From: Prostheceraeus crozeri
Lineage: Eukaryota; Platyhelminthes; Polycladida; Euryleptidae
Assembly (NCBI GenBank): GCA_907163375.1
Contig: CAJQUW010000909.1
Location: forward strand, 310,001-374,000
Direction of reading: 5' to 3'
Length of the DNA: 64,000 nucleotides
The position numbers and the translations under genes are program-made. A model generated the notes under the pieces. It saw only the letters and a program-made list of their open reading frames with translations, ran no database searches and was not told the DNA's origin. Position 1 is the first letter of the stretch. The number at the start of each line of letters is the position of its first letter. Shown in pieces: positions 35,401 to 45,236 of this stretch.

Positions 35401-38400
35401 CTGAAGAGATTCATTTGTTTTTCAATGGCGAACTCGGCCTATGTCAAGAATGATATGAGGGACTTACCACGTATGCGCCTCCGTTGTCTTTGTCCAAAGC
35501 AACTCGACTGCGACTGTCATCATCGGCTGGATTCTCAGTTCCTACAGACAGAAAAATATATCGAGACAATGAATCCATTAGACATAGTGTTTGAACAACT
35601 TACCGTCAATGAAACCACTAAGATCTCGACCATATTTATAGACCCAACCGTAGATGTCTTCGAAATTATCCACACTTCCTTTAGGCAACTCACGCATGAT
35701 TACCTGGACCAATTCGAATAGTTTGCTTTGTTGGTGACATTTAGCGTGGACAAAAATATCACCAGCTGAAAATGCATATGCACATCGACTGACCAGATTA
35801 TGTACGACTCAAGAAAGTCATGCACAAAAAGCGTTGTGACAGGCAACTGCGTCTGTCAATCTTTCAGATAAATAAGTAATAAAGAAGCATTAATCTATCA
35901 TGTATAAGTCATACAAGCGGCACCATAAAATCACAATAAATTAAAGTTGGTCATCAATCACAATTTTTGAACCTGAACATGGCCAACGACCCGACTCAAC
36001 CTTTTCTACTACAACTTTAGACCCAACCCGACCAGGGCTCGAAACTGATGAAAATCAAAAAGTCAAAAAATTTGACCTATCACCAAAAGTCTGTAATTCT
36101 ACCATCAAAGTGTCCTATAAAGTAAAAAGAAAATAGAATGAAGTCAAGGAGGCCTACAACACTTATTTACACCAAACTTATGTTTTCTTGATTTCATGTT
36201 CTGCACATAGGCCGAGGCCTACACCTACTAAACTTCAAAAAGATGACAGATACATTTGGCATTCAATGGGTTGAGCATATTAAAGCTAGTTTTCATGTAA
36301 TTAAACATTGGTCTTTATGTTATTTACCGAGGCAACAGCCTTAAGTCAGTGCATGTGCATACATGTAAATAAGCAAGAGCAGGTGCGCGTATAGGACTAT
36401 AATGATGTAATAGAAAGTTGTCCTCAAACCTGAACAATTTAAGCACGAAAAGTCCTTGCAGGCAAACTGGAACTCTGCAATCTTCATGACTATATAATTA
36501 TGTAGATATGTGGTGATTTGGACTAGTGGCGCTAATGTTTTAAGTTCTGATCGTGTATACGACAGCATACACAGTAGACTTACGTCTGATAGATCCGCAA
36601 ACTTTTTACGTTCCAGCAGGCCTCCAAGAATACACAACTCTTTTTTTAGGATAAATGTAGAGCGCTAGAAAAAACTTTAACTTATTTATGTGTTTTAATA
36701 CAATTTGGCCAATTTTACTGCCGCATTTTACATTTGATGTAACAGTACATATTGACTAATGCAGAATGAAAAATGTAGATTCAGATAAAGGCCTAGCTTA
36801 TATATCTGATATATTAGCAATCAAAACTGCAGCAATTCAAGAATCAAAAGATGAGAATGAAACTGGACATTAAAAAAACAATTCCTGTATAGAGCTCATA
36901 GATAATGAACTGTTATTCACAGATTTTGCGTCATGTAACAGATCAACTTGTCAATCATAAATAAGGGGCGGGGGAACTTTATGCTCATTCTCTATAAGCA
37001 ACCAGATTTGCTCTGTAAACTTGAATGAGTAAGGTAAAAAGTCCATTAATTGGCATTAAAGCTGGAAAGATAGAAGGCAAGAATAATTGTCTTCTAATTG
37101 TAGCAAATTTTCTCATTTTACCGTCTGAATCAGAGTGCTCAAGTAAAACATTGTGCTTTTTGATTACTGACTGAAAGTGAACTTCATTCATGCTTAGCAA
37201 CATCTTCTTGGACTATCTGTATTACAAACATATTCGCTTGAAATAATTTAGGAGACGTTATCTTCAGTTTCTTAGGATTCGGTAAAAATTTCCGGACTTA
37301 AATGGTTCAATGCTCTAGTGAGCAGATAAGGTGGAAGATGACAAATTGATAATTGTTACAATCTGACGAAACGGTAAAACTTAAATACAATAAATAAGCA
37401 ATGAAATAAGGATTTCTTTATCATTTAACAATAAACCAATAAATGTCATTTTCTTCGCATGTTCATATTTGAAGAACAGATTGGATAAATCATGTATCAA
37501 ATTGATCAAGTTTATTTCAGACCATGAAAGTCATCCTTTGAATTGTTTTTTCAAAAAACGCTTTCTCTATATTAATCTTCGACAGACGAGAGCCTTGATT
37601 CCTTTGAACCGCAAACCAATGTACAATAAGTCCTTTGTGAAATACTCTGTACATTCTTAGTTGTCGAAATTGCACGTTGAACCTCTATTGTCATACCGCT
37701 TTTCGTATTGACATCAATTAAGTCTTTATTACTCTCATTACTATTTATGTAATCCGATTCAGGAGAGCTAAAGGTGTGCTGTCACTTGCCCAAGGCTAAC
37801 ACTCAGACCGTGGAGGCAAGGAGCGCCTTGCGCCATCCTTCATGAATTCTTTCTATTCATGCCACTAATCATTTCGAATCGTATCATATATCAGATCATG
37901 CTACAAGAAACATTTCATATGTATTGCAAAGGAAAGATTGAGGGTGTTGTTTTTTCGATGAAATAAGTAATATTGCAGCAAAAATCACAAGTTCTGGTCT
38001 TAAAACAGTTGCGAGCGAGACACACAGACATGTGAAATTACATGAAGGATGAGTCAATTTTCAAACAGTAACGTTTTCAATGTATTGCTCCACTATGTCA
38101 GATACTTTCAGATTTTACCAAGTGACGATTGGCAAAGTATGCAATGCCGAAACTCCTGCCTCTACCCCTATGATTTTAATGCATTTTCTTTCGAATATCG
38201 AGACCCAATAATTTTGACCCCAAAAAGTCAGAAACGTCGGAAAAGTAGGAAAATTTCTAGCCTTGAACCCGATACAAGCATCCCCAATGAAATGTGGCCG
38301 ATTTCTAATCAATCAGTTGACTTGTAATACGTTGTTTGGAAATATACGTTGCTCGGATGATAGCATAAATAAGCATATTCCGTTAATCAGTAAGAACTTC

Positions 38401-41144
38401 AATTAGAATAGGGTAAAACAAAAAGAAGACGAATGGTCAAGTACACCAAAAATTTATTTCGTAAATATTCGCTGTGTGAATCAGTTTAAACTCCGAAAAA
38501 TTGGCGCAAGGATTTCGATATTGCGTGAAAAAATACGAAACCTTTATCTTTGCAGAAGAAACTGCAATTAATGTAGATGTCTCTCCTCACAACCTTTCAA
38601 AATTGTTCAACAAATATTTGTGTTGCCATTAAAGTAAATTGCTAACTTAGTGAGTCCATCTTCAAAGAGCAATCATATCATTTGATAAAAATTTTATGCG
38701 CTAACCAATATGTCAAGATACATTAGGTTAATAAGATTTTACTCCCTATTAGGTACATATGTAAGTCATGCATAACAGGGATCAAACATTTGAAAACCCA
38801 CTGAAATTCTCAGTAATGCATCTCGTATTTAATAACAGATAGATTAGTGGATTTTTCAAAGGCTGCGATATTGAACCTTTTGATATGTGAAAACTTTTTT
38901 GTTAGAATCCAGGCATACACATGACAGTAGCTTTCACTCGACCTATCAACCATCAAAGTTAAAGGCAGCTGCACCACTCATGTTGAAGTTTGACTTCTGA
39001 GCTCGATGAACTCATCAGGCTGTTTCGAATTCATCCAGCCGACTGTTTGAGCAATATATTTATCAATGAGCCACGGCACGATTGACGTGAACAGTAAGCT
39101 TTCATAAGCGATTAACACGTGATTCAGATTATGTATACGCCGTCAAGGTGACTTGCACAACTGCACTCGTGACCTCAGTAGTTATACCACCACATCGATT
39201 GACATTTTTACAGTCTACTTTTCTAGAAAGACCGATGCACGCTATGTAATGAGTTATGTCATTTAAGCAATTGACGCAACACGTTTTTACATCATCATAA
39301 CAAGGAATGGTGAGCATGAAGTGGTGAAAATGAGGTAGTTTAGTGTGTGTAGAGAACTTACCGAAAAAATCATAACTCAAAATAGAAGTAGTTCGAAAAT
39401 TAGGAGATTCTCAATCGAGGTTTTAACTTGAATCCAGATCGGTGTTCGAACGGCTGATTCCGAAATTAAGCAAATGATAACTTGAAATAAGAGCACGTGG
39501 CAAAATTATCCGTAAATTTTGATCTTGTACGCGATTCTATGGCACCAGTTATTAATTGCACAATCAGAACTATATCCACTTGGCTACTAATTGCTAAAAA
39601 TCTGAGAAAACAATTTGCCGCTTTGTGTTTTCTGTATGATGCCACTATTTCACATTTTTTATTCTTTTAGTCGAGTGGGATCTCTGAATTAATTTCTCTT
39701 TAAAAATGTGGTAATCTGCTAACATCATCTAGGTCAAGAATTATTACTTCTCAGATTCGCGGCAAACTCCCTCAAATATCTTCATCAATAGGTTTTTTAA
39801 ACTTACGTGAGCTAGGCATATCTCCAAGGGTACCACGTCGATGCGGATAAGTAAAATTATGTTTCGCCGTCTTCCCTCCAATCTGACGATAGAAATTGGG
39901 TCCAAATCCAACACCAGCAAACACTTCATCCTCTTCGTCTTTCATACTTGGTGGACATACTTCATCTACGAATTTCTGCAGCTGACTCATCACTTTCGCG
40001 CATTGGCGTGCAGGAGCGTCAGGTTTAAGGCTAATCCAAAGATAAAGTGCATGCTCCTTAGTACCAGAAATAGCACTTGGTTGCGGCACAACAGCAGCAG
40101 CAGATATAGGCTGCGGAATATTCTCCGCCATGACCTGAGCTACAGAACGCTCATTTTGCTTCAAATAATAGGCAACTCCACCTGCTGCAGCAACAGATGC
40201 TCCTCCAAGCAGTAAGGTTGCAGTTCTAATACGACTTCCACCTTGTGAAGATCCCCTTGTGGAATAGGCACGAGCTGCCGCTGTCAAAATAAGATTAGAC
40301 TTCAAATGAACATGTATTAATTTATCTCGAGAATGCGTGTATGGAAGAGAAAAGTTTAGTTCGGCAGCTAGAACGAGTTTCTGCAGGGAGTAGGCCGAAA
40401 TTCAGACTTTCACAGAATGATGCCCATCCTGTGAATATTGCGAATCTGTATGTCTGCCGAGTTCTATCTGGCTTCTCTTCTGGTCAAACAAGATCAAAGA
40501 AAAGCACGGAAATACAATGAGAAACAGACTGCAGTTTTCGGTTTAGTCAGATTTTCTATGCCTTCACTATTAAGAGAAAATTACTAAGACTAGAGACATT
40601 ATTATCAGCATGCAGTGTCTTCGGGTCATTTGTTACCATGTGCATGAGTTGCTATCACACTTCCGATTGATGATGTAGGCCCACGTGAGCATGTGGTTAA
40701 ATGTAACCATAATTGGCCTAAAAGTTGTTTGCCACTACTAGGATGCTTGCGAGATCTGAGTGTGTTGAACTCTATAGACAAAGGTACATCAGTATGATAA
40801 AAAATGACCTGAAGATATTCCATGTCAAACAATTGTGACTCTATATTAAGTTTTTCTAGAGAAAACAATGAAAATCTGATTATTACCGAAAATAAGTCTG
40901 TTTCTCATTGAGTCTGCACGCATTTTTCTTTGATCCCGTCTAACAAAAGGAACCGGATAGAGCTCGAAAGACACGCAGATTTTACATTCTGTGGAAGTCT
41001 CATTTTCGGTCACATCAGCTGTAGAAACCCGTTCCAGCTGCAGGACTAGCTAGAACATATTTCACCATTCGACTTCAAAATCAGTAATTTTTTCATGATA
41101 ACTGGCAAGATAACGAAATTAGGGTTAGTTAACTTACATGCCAT
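17201..41144 (-). CDS. DyP-type (dye-decolorizing) haem peroxidase, mitochondrial-type N-terminus (whole gene)
   Basis: Seven - strand exons (41144-41138, 40280-39807, 35765-35604, 35541-35468, 19937-19889, 19826-19731, 17451-17201) sum to 1,113 nt and join in phase into 370 residues. DyPs use H2O2 to oxidise varied organic substrates at a b-type haem. Key residues are present: distal Asp214 in SGFIDGTENP, proximal haem ligand His281 in TSHVAR, and distal Arg301 in [30 protein letters not shown] and [20 protein letters not shown] are also family blocks. Residues 1-21 lack acidic residues and are Arg/Ser/Ala-rich, and 22-42 form a hydrophobic segment, so mitochondrial targeting with an inner-membrane anchor is inferred. 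No residue essential for haem chemistry appears missing. Length fits a DyP domain plus leader. Confidence 0.93.
17452..19730 (-). other. DyP intron 6 with a SINE-like insertion
   Basis: GT-AG intron of 2.3 kb (donor GTAAAT). A tRNA-like SINE head lies at 18645-18710. A - strand frame near 17580-17700 was examined and rejected as an exon. Nothing else is recognised. Confidence 0.7.
18601..18712 (-). repeat. tRNA-derived SINE-like unit
   Basis: On the - strand, GTTGCACAATGGTTAAGTGC (A-box region, complement of about 18686-18705) is followed about 30 nt later by CCAGAGGTCGCGCCCC (B-box, complement of 18649-18664). It is non-functional as a tRNA but fits a SINE head. The A-box resembles that of the SINE at 26060. 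Confidence 0.5.
19731..19826 (-). CDS. DyP peroxidase exon 6 (haem-ligand exon)
   Basis: Acceptor GTCATTTTCAG, donor GTAAAT, 96 bp, phase 1 both sides. It encodes [20 protein letters not shown] followed by [11 protein letters not shown]. His281 of SHVAR is the expected proximal haem ligand. Confidence 0.93.
19827..19888 (-). other. DyP intron 5, 62 bp
   Basis: Very short intron with donor GTTCGT and acceptor CATTTTCAG. Splicing is required: reading through would put a stop (TAG in CTATAGGTT) before the haem-ligand exon. Confidence 0.8.
19889..19937 (-). CDS. DyP peroxidase exon 5
   Basis: Acceptor GCTTTGTATTCCAG, 49 bp, phase 0 in and phase 1 out. It encodes [16 protein letters not shown], matching the conserved '(V)xxQ(K/R)WxH' block that follows GGAYV in DyPs. 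Confidence 0.88.
21428..21465 (-). other. LINE 3'-UTR terminal stem-loop
   Basis: Complementary 8-mers CCCCTAGC (21428-21435) and GCTAGGGG (21458-21465) flank a 22-nt loop about 20 nt from the 3' end of the LINE. The same structure occurs at 47558-47595. Confidence 0.6.
21540..22613 (-). pseudogene. LINE reverse transcriptase, 5'-truncated and frameshifted
   Basis: It covers the RT core from [20 protein letters not shown] through [20 protein letters not shown] and the catalytic YADDTTLF motif to the C-terminal [20 protein letters not shown] and stop. Compared with the 47.7-kb copy it has lost one T in a T-run near 22215, which breaks the frame, and gained three bases near 22173. Everything N-terminal to the first catalytic Asp region is missing. 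The element is dead. Confidence 0.9.
22928..23270 (-). repeat. Diverged protein-like repeat, copy 1
   Basis: Resembles 27300-27500 in the same orientation. On the - strand it reads [10 protein letters not shown], stop, [11 protein letters not shown]..., then [20 protein letters not shown] and LDEGADS, with two in-frame stops. I do not recognise the family. Confidence 0.45.
23270..26040. other. Intronic stretch, nothing recognised
   Basis: AT-rich sequence within the large DyP intron. There are short unsupported frames on both strands and no motif, repeat pair or RNA gene that I can identify. Confidence 0.5.
26055..26290 (+). repeat. tRNA-derived SINE
   Basis: The A-box region TTCAATTGGTTAAGGACCGC (26070-26089) is followed by the B-box CAGGGTTCGAGTCTG (26115-26129) at tRNA-like spacing, then a non-tRNA body with GGGAGGCATCACCATTCTCA. 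The acceptor stem does not close, so it is not a functional tRNA. It is the clearest SINE in the window. Confidence 0.65.
26925..27000 (+). repeat. Weak tRNA-like fragment
   Basis: CAGTCAATCGCTGGTAGAGC followed by ATTGG resembles a tRNA D-arm and anticodon stem start. The B-box equivalent (AGCTCAAATCATA) is degenerate. Confidence 0.25.
27300..27530 (-). repeat. Diverged protein-like repeat, copy 2 (open frame 27110-27529)
   Basis: The frame reads [40 protein letters not shown], then [11 protein letters not shown]. The same residues are recoverable from 22928-23270 despite stops there, so the shared ancestor probably coded in this frame. It could be a transposon protein or a duplicated host exon. 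No family is recognised. Confidence 0.45.
27540..30060. other. Intronic stretch, nothing recognised
   Basis: AT-rich sequence with a short 9-bp-stem palindrome (GTCAGTACTCATGTACTGAC near 27654) and overlapping open frames on both strands at 29481-30001. Those frames show no domain and are probably chance. Confidence 0.45.
30064..30150 (-). ncRNA. miRNA-precursor-like hairpin (candidate)
   Basis: The arms 30064-30087 and 30127-30150 are 24 nt each and pair with two mismatches (GTCCTTTCCAGTCTCACTA against its complement) around a 39-nt loop. The dimensions match animal pre-miRNAs, and it sits in a host intron. The strand is assumed to be that of the DyP gene. A small MITE is the main alternative. 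I do not recognise the mature arm. Confidence 0.35.
30692..31120 (-). pseudogene. LINE ORF2 C-terminal fragment (5'-truncated)
   Basis: The frame reads [20 protein letters not shown], then [31 protein letters not shown] and [19 protein letters not shown]. This 'RMLR-x-ML/AG ... WFGH(V/I)(K/C)R ... GRPR+W' layout is the C-terminal end of many non-LTR retrotransposon ORF2 proteins. RT and endonuclease are absent because the copy is 5'-truncated near 31120. The frame is still open over about 140 codons, so the insertion is fairly young. Confidence 0.75.
31130..33980. other. Intronic stretch, nothing recognised
   Basis: Part of the 15.5-kb DyP intron. The segment 31.9-32.6 kb is slightly richer in G+C and may be decayed repeat, but no frame, motif or partner copy was identified. 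Confidence 0.45.
33987..34386. mobile_element. MITE-like element with long terminal inverted repeats
   Basis: The left end (about 33987-34050: GGTCTATATCGGTGTCTACG then GATACT) is mirrored at the right end (about 34326-34386: AGTATCCGTCGACATCGAAA then TAGACC) with about 20% mismatch over roughly 60 bp. The total is near 400 bp with no coding capacity, as expected for a non-autonomous DNA transposon. The exact ends and target-site duplication are unresolved. Confidence 0.55.
35468..35541 (-). CDS. DyP peroxidase exon 4
   Basis: Acceptor CTGTAG, donor GTAAGT, 74 bp, phase 1 in and 0 out. It encodes [20 protein letters not shown] followed by GGAYV, the conserved GTENP and GG(A/S)YV blocks just after the distal Asp. 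Confidence 0.94.
35542..35603 (-). other. DyP intron 3, 62 bp
   Basis: Very short intron splitting the FIDG/GTENP junction, with donor GTAAGT and acceptor CTGTAG. It is exactly the length of intron 5. Confidence 0.88.
35604..35765 (-). CDS. DyP peroxidase exon 3
   Basis: Acceptor TGCATTTTCAG, donor GTAAGT, 162 bp, phase 1 both sides. It encodes [20 protein letters not shown], then [17 protein letters not shown] ending at distal Asp214. The + strand frame covering this place is a shadow. Confidence 0.95.
35766..39806 (-). other. DyP intron 2, 4.0 kb
   Basis: GT-AG intron. At 36031 CAGGGCTCGAAACTGATG looks like a hAT-type terminus, but no matching partner end was found. A 92-codon + frame at 38049-38327 resembles no family I know. 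Nothing else is seen. Confidence 0.65.
39807..40280 (-). CDS. DyP peroxidase exon 2 (leader, membrane segment, N-terminal DyP fold)
   Basis: Acceptor TTATTTTGACAG, donor GTAAGT, 474 bp, phase 1 both sides. It encodes the Arg/Ser-rich leader ([14 protein letters not shown]), a hydrophobic segment ([20 protein letters not shown]), a linker, then the first DyP strand ([20 protein letters not shown]) and [20 protein letters not shown]. It ends [11 protein letters not shown] before the split Pro161. Confidence 0.94.
40281..41137 (-). other. DyP intron 1
   Basis: GT-AG intron of 857 bp between the 7-nt coding start and exon 2. No other feature is seen. Confidence 0.7.
41138..41144 (-). CDS. DyP peroxidase exon 1 coding part (start codon)
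   Basis: ATG GCA T followed by donor GTAAGT. Joined to exon 2 it gives [12 protein letters not shown] in phase. The ATG context (AGTATGG) has A at -3 and G at +4. It was chosen because it supplies a start, the right phase and a plausible mitochondrial presequence; starting inside exon 2 would need a non-ATG codon. Confidence 0.75.
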
Positions 41145-41189
41145 ACTGAATGACAGCTGATCTTAACCGACAAGGTTCGCCGATGTAAA

Positions 41190-41197
41190 TGACGTGA
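41190..41197 (-). promoter_or_regulatory. CRE-like site upstream of the DyP start
   Basis: TGACGTGA (TCACGTCA on -) about 46 bp upstream of the DyP ATG resembles a CREB/ATF half-palindrome or USF-type site. No TATA box was seen. Position alone makes it a candidate. Confidence 0.2.
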
Positions 41198-41487
41198 CAA
41201 TCTCTAGAAACTGATCTTTTACAGATGAAACCCATCAGGGTGCGCTAACTTTTACACAGTTTAAAGGTATGACTACAATAATGAGGAAGGACCTGAATTA
41301 TAAGGAAGAGACTGTGTAAATAGATGTGGGCCAGTTTATCCAACAAATAAATTCCTCGCGTAGTGTAGTGACTAAATCCAAACCATTCGCATGCAAATGT
41401 CGCGACGCTATTTTGAGGATAAAGCGTATCATCAACTATAATGCAGAATTGCTACACATAGGCATAAAACGGCTTCCTTATCAGCAT

Positions 41488-41600
41488 CAGGGGTGCACTG
41501 ATCAGTGATTTTGATAATCGGTTATTATCGATTAATCAATAGGTGGCCGATTAATTGGTCGATTATTATCCTTTAATTCACCTGAAATCGAAGTTCTCGA
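41488..41600 (+). repeat. hAT-like terminal sequence
   Basis: Begins CAGGGGTGCACTGATC and continues with repeated ATAATCGG/CCGATTA motifs. Similar ends in the opposite orientation occur at 58020 and 63465. Probably the end of a non-autonomous hAT-type element. No transposase was found. Confidence 0.4.
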
Positions 41601-42410
41601 TAAGGTATGCCGAAGACACTGAATTAGATAACTTAGTGATACAAAAAGTACACCAAACAATAAATAATACAGGAAGAGGGGAGTGAGGTGTTATGGGCCA
41701 CCTCCATATAAGCCATACTTTCTAACTTGAAAATCAATTTTCGAGCGTATGAGAACGAAAACATAGTAAATAAGAACATATGGTGTTTCTGACTACACAA
41801 TTTATTTATTTCATTTTTTTAGATATTGGTGACAAAGACACAGCAAAAAGTCTTATTTATGCATGATTACTTTAAACGATGAACATCAAATTCACAGCAG
41901 CATCACTGAAATAATAGCGACGCGGAATAATTGACGACCAAATATATCCATTTTCAAACCAATGACTGCAAGAAAAGACAACCCACTCTTTGTCATCACG
42001 TCGTGAGGTTTTCAAGTGACTTGTAATTACTTAGTATGATTAGCTGATATACTGCACTGGGATTCGAAAACAGGTACTCTAGTTCCAGTGAGCATTGACT
42101 AGGCCAACTCCATCGCACGGCTGCAATAACAGCTGGTCAGCTGCAAACCGAATGACTGCATGGCTCAACCAATCAGAGGAAAGATACTGACATTCAAAGA
42201 ATTTGAAGTGTGAAAAGCACCGATCAGTGCTTCTCTATAGTGTAAGTGAGCTCAGTATACCTACTAGAAGAGAGTGACAGAAGAAATAAAACAAGTTAAC
42301 TGAAGCTAACTTTACGCACCCGCGCATTTTCAGAGGATAATTTCGAGACTCATTAAATAAAATTCCAGACTCATTGATAATGCCAATTTACCCTAATTCA
42401 CCCAACGATT
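41600..42410. other. Non-coding stretch with a dispersed repeat
   Basis: Contains one copy of the inverted dispersed repeat (42070-42240). Otherwise nothing is recognised. Confidence 0.5.
42070..42240 (+). repeat. Dispersed repeat, copy 1
   Basis: Shares ordered blocks with the reverse complement of 52860-53045: ACAGCTGGTCAGCTGCAAAC, then CATGGCTCAACCAATCAGAG, then GAAAAGCACCGATCAGTGC. No coding capacity. Confidence 0.55.
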
Positions 42411-42414
42411 TGTT

Positions 42415-43550
42415 TTGATTTCGAAAGGCGGTACGGCCAAAATGAAAATGTGGCTGCAGGAGAAACACCGGCCGATTGAGCAGAGTTCGCAGAAGCAGAC
42501 ACACACACCAAACATACCTGATGATCAGAGTTATCAAAACAAAATGGGAACCGAAGCAACGATTTGCTTAAGATTGCGATGGACAACTGTTACAGACATT
42601 CGAAGATACCAGAGAGAGAGATGGACTGAGTACTGCTGAGACCTGCATGCGTAGACGAATGATGATGACACCACAGTAGTGACGGAACTTGAAGCTAAGG
42701 CCTTCCAGAACGACGACAGAAATGACGAAATACTCGGGTGTGAAGTCGGAACAGCGACCAAGAAACTTAAACCACATAAGGCTCCCGGCACAGACGGTAT
42801 CACGGGTAAGATGCTACATGCTAGTGGAGAAGAATTAGCAGAAGAGCTATTCATTATATGCAGTCAATCATAGTCTGAACAGAAAGTTCCTGATGAATGG
42901 AACAAGTCGGATATAGTGACGCTGCCAAAGAAAGGAGATCTAAGCATCAGAAACAACTACTGCACCCTATCTCTGATAAATCAGCGCATTGGTATGGCAT
43001 TCAGGATTTGGCGTTAGCAGGATATGACAAAATATGGAGGAGTCACGCGATTAGCACAAGAACTATAACGCACGGTGTTGCGAACGTGAGTTTCTAGCAT
43101 GCTGATGCTTACTTCGGAAACATGGACATTGAGACAGACAGATAGGCGGCGTCTAGATGACTGAGTTGCGGTGCTTCCGAAGGATTTTAGGCGCTAGATG
43201 GTTTCACCGCACCACCAAATATGAAGTCCTGAGAAGAGTAAAAATAAAGTTGCAGCTTGTGTATATGATAATGAAACGCAAAATGAGTCTCTTCGGCCAC
43301 ATCTGCCGCATGAAAGATCATTGCCCAATGAAGACCATGCTGCTTGGTATCGCGAATGGCAACAGCCGTAGAGCCGATCCAAGATGTGGTAGACAGACAA
43401 TATCGAAGGCTAGTGCGAAGCTGACGTACACGTGATAACTAGGATGACAGATGAGAGACTGGCGGAAAATAACCGAACACGTAATTGAGGCCAACGAATG
43501 ATTCGACCTCCTCGTAAATCAGACAAAGTAAGCAAAATGATTTAAGGGAC
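42415..43550 (+). pseudogene. RTE-like LINE ORF2 relic with internal deletion
   Basis: The 5' part keeps RYQRERWTEYC and the start of the RT domain (KKLKPHKAPGTDGITGKMLH, then VPDEWNKSDIVTLPKKGDLS). The palm with its YxDD motif is missing, and at 43157 the sequence resumes with the ORF2 C-terminus (TELRCFRRILGARWFHRTTK, MSLFGHICRMKDHCPMK). Several stops and frameshifts break it. The endonuclease part is absent. It is a dead relic with about 1 kb or more of central RT deleted around 42980-43090. Confidence 0.75.
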
Positions 43551-45236
43551 CAACAGTCTGTTTAGTGGTTCTGACCAGTGCATTGAAACTTTTGGGAGTA
43601 AATGAACGATGTTCTTAGTCGTACACTGATAAGCGAATGAGTAAACGGGAGTTCCTAGTAACTGCTACTGAAATGAACTGATATTTTTCAGTTCATGAAA
43701 CTGATGAATGAACAGAAGTGATGCTTCTCAGTCTTACATTTACTATGGGGAATTCATTCTCATGTCGCTTTTCACTGTTCAGACATAGACAGCCGTTTAG
43801 ATTAACTTTTGCTCAGACGAATCCGTACTGTTGTTTCTGTGCGTGAACACATTGTAACACATGCTCAATGTAAATGAGTAGACAAAAGATCAGATCAGTC
43901 AGGGATTTTTAAGGTCATTTTTAGTCAGCGTAGCACCGCATAAGAACTTTCGTGCGCCTTATGAAATATTCCATCAAATTTACCTCGATTTCTGCAGCCA
44001 TAAATTTAAGGCTGTGGTAAAATTCAAGTATTTATAGTTTCAAATATTTACCAGTTATATACTTCTGGGACATAGGCCGATCAACTTTAATTTAGTAGTA
44101 TAGGGTTGCCATCTTTGTAGGAATCCGGGATTTGTAATTGGATGGCTTCCCCCTGGTGGCAGTTTTGTGAATGTCAAAGTCGATTTGTGAGACAAATCAG
44201 GTGCAGTTGTCTTCAAAATTAACAATGAAAAAGTAGGCTTATAAGAAAGAATGACAGACAATATGAATAGACTTATTTGATTCTGAATGTGGTCAACCAG
44301 TGCCAAATCCCACAACGTTGGTGCCTTTCAAAGTGAACAAAAAGGAAGTAAGTGACTTGAGTGTTTCAGCTGATCTGAACGGCATAGCGCAAAATTAACA
44401 TGAACAGGCGAACGGAGTGAACGAACAAAATAGTTGAATCAGCGAAGCTCTGAGTGAGTTGAATAAATGGCCTGATTCGAATGCACTGGTGCACTTGGAT
44501 TCAGGAACGATCTTTTGCATTCAAGCTTCGAATATTAATGTATCGATCGATGGAATGACAATTTCCACCTTACTAAATGAATTTCACACTTCTAGATGCA
44601 ATAATGAATGAGAAATCTTGTATTTCAAAATGCAAAAAAATACTTTTGTTAATATAAACTTGTCATAAAAGTTTTTTATAATTATGATGAATGAAACTCA
44701 GTGGCTACCATATAGCAGCTGGCATTAAAACTCTTTCAGTCATGAGCGCATATTTTCAAATTTTTTTCTATAATCATTAAAGTATAATTTTCTTTTTAAG
44801 ATGATTCTATTCAAATATGATATTACCCTTTTTACAACTGCAGTACTACACGAACGGCATGCATACACGAGCCATTTTTATCGTGCACATCACTCTTAAG
44901 CACTGTTTTTGTACGTAGAATGTACGTAGAGTGCTACTTGCAGCTATAATCGACTATTCTTGCTCAATTGTCTAACTGAAATTTTGCATCATCAAATTGC
45001 GAAAATTGTGTTGGAGTAACGCAACTCTTAGCGAATAAGAAGCGGACTTTTTTGATAAGTCAATTCCATCAATAACCAATTACACACCCTCACAAAGCCT
45101 ACAGCTAAACAGCTAATAGAGCAACTAAGTAAATACTTGATATTTGACACTACTTACAGTTATCTGAAAACAAAACTAAGGTGCAATCAATATCGTCTTG
45201 GATATGTAAAGTAAACATGGACCGCTTGAAATTATA
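43550..45236. other. Non-coding stretch, nothing recognised
   Basis: AT-rich sequence between the RTE-like relic and the Tc1 element. Only short unsupported frames are present. Confidence 0.5.

Larger units (their letters stand above)
19938..35467 (-). other. DyP intron 4, 15.5 kb, repeat-rich
   Basis: Joins GGAYV (donor GTAAGT at 35467) to ITQKW. It contains a truncated LINE (21408-22613), a diverged protein-like repeat pair (near 23.1 and 27.4 kb), SINE-like sequence (26055-26290; 26930-27000), a hairpin (30064-30150), a LINE tail (30692-31120) and a MITE-like element (33987-34386). I see no host gene in it: 31.2-33.9 kb and 34.4-35.4 kb hold only short unsupported frames. Confidence 0.75.

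Noticed and set aside
35425-35721. 98-codon + strand frame
   Set aside because: It is the antisense shadow of DyP exons 3 and 4; the - strand has splice sites, phase continuity and family motifs.
38049-38327. 92-codon + strand frame inside DyP intron 2
   Set aside because: No recognisable family, no splice evidence, and mirrored by an equally open antisense frame.
39841-40215. 124-codon + strand frame
   Set aside because: Antisense shadow of DyP exon 2.
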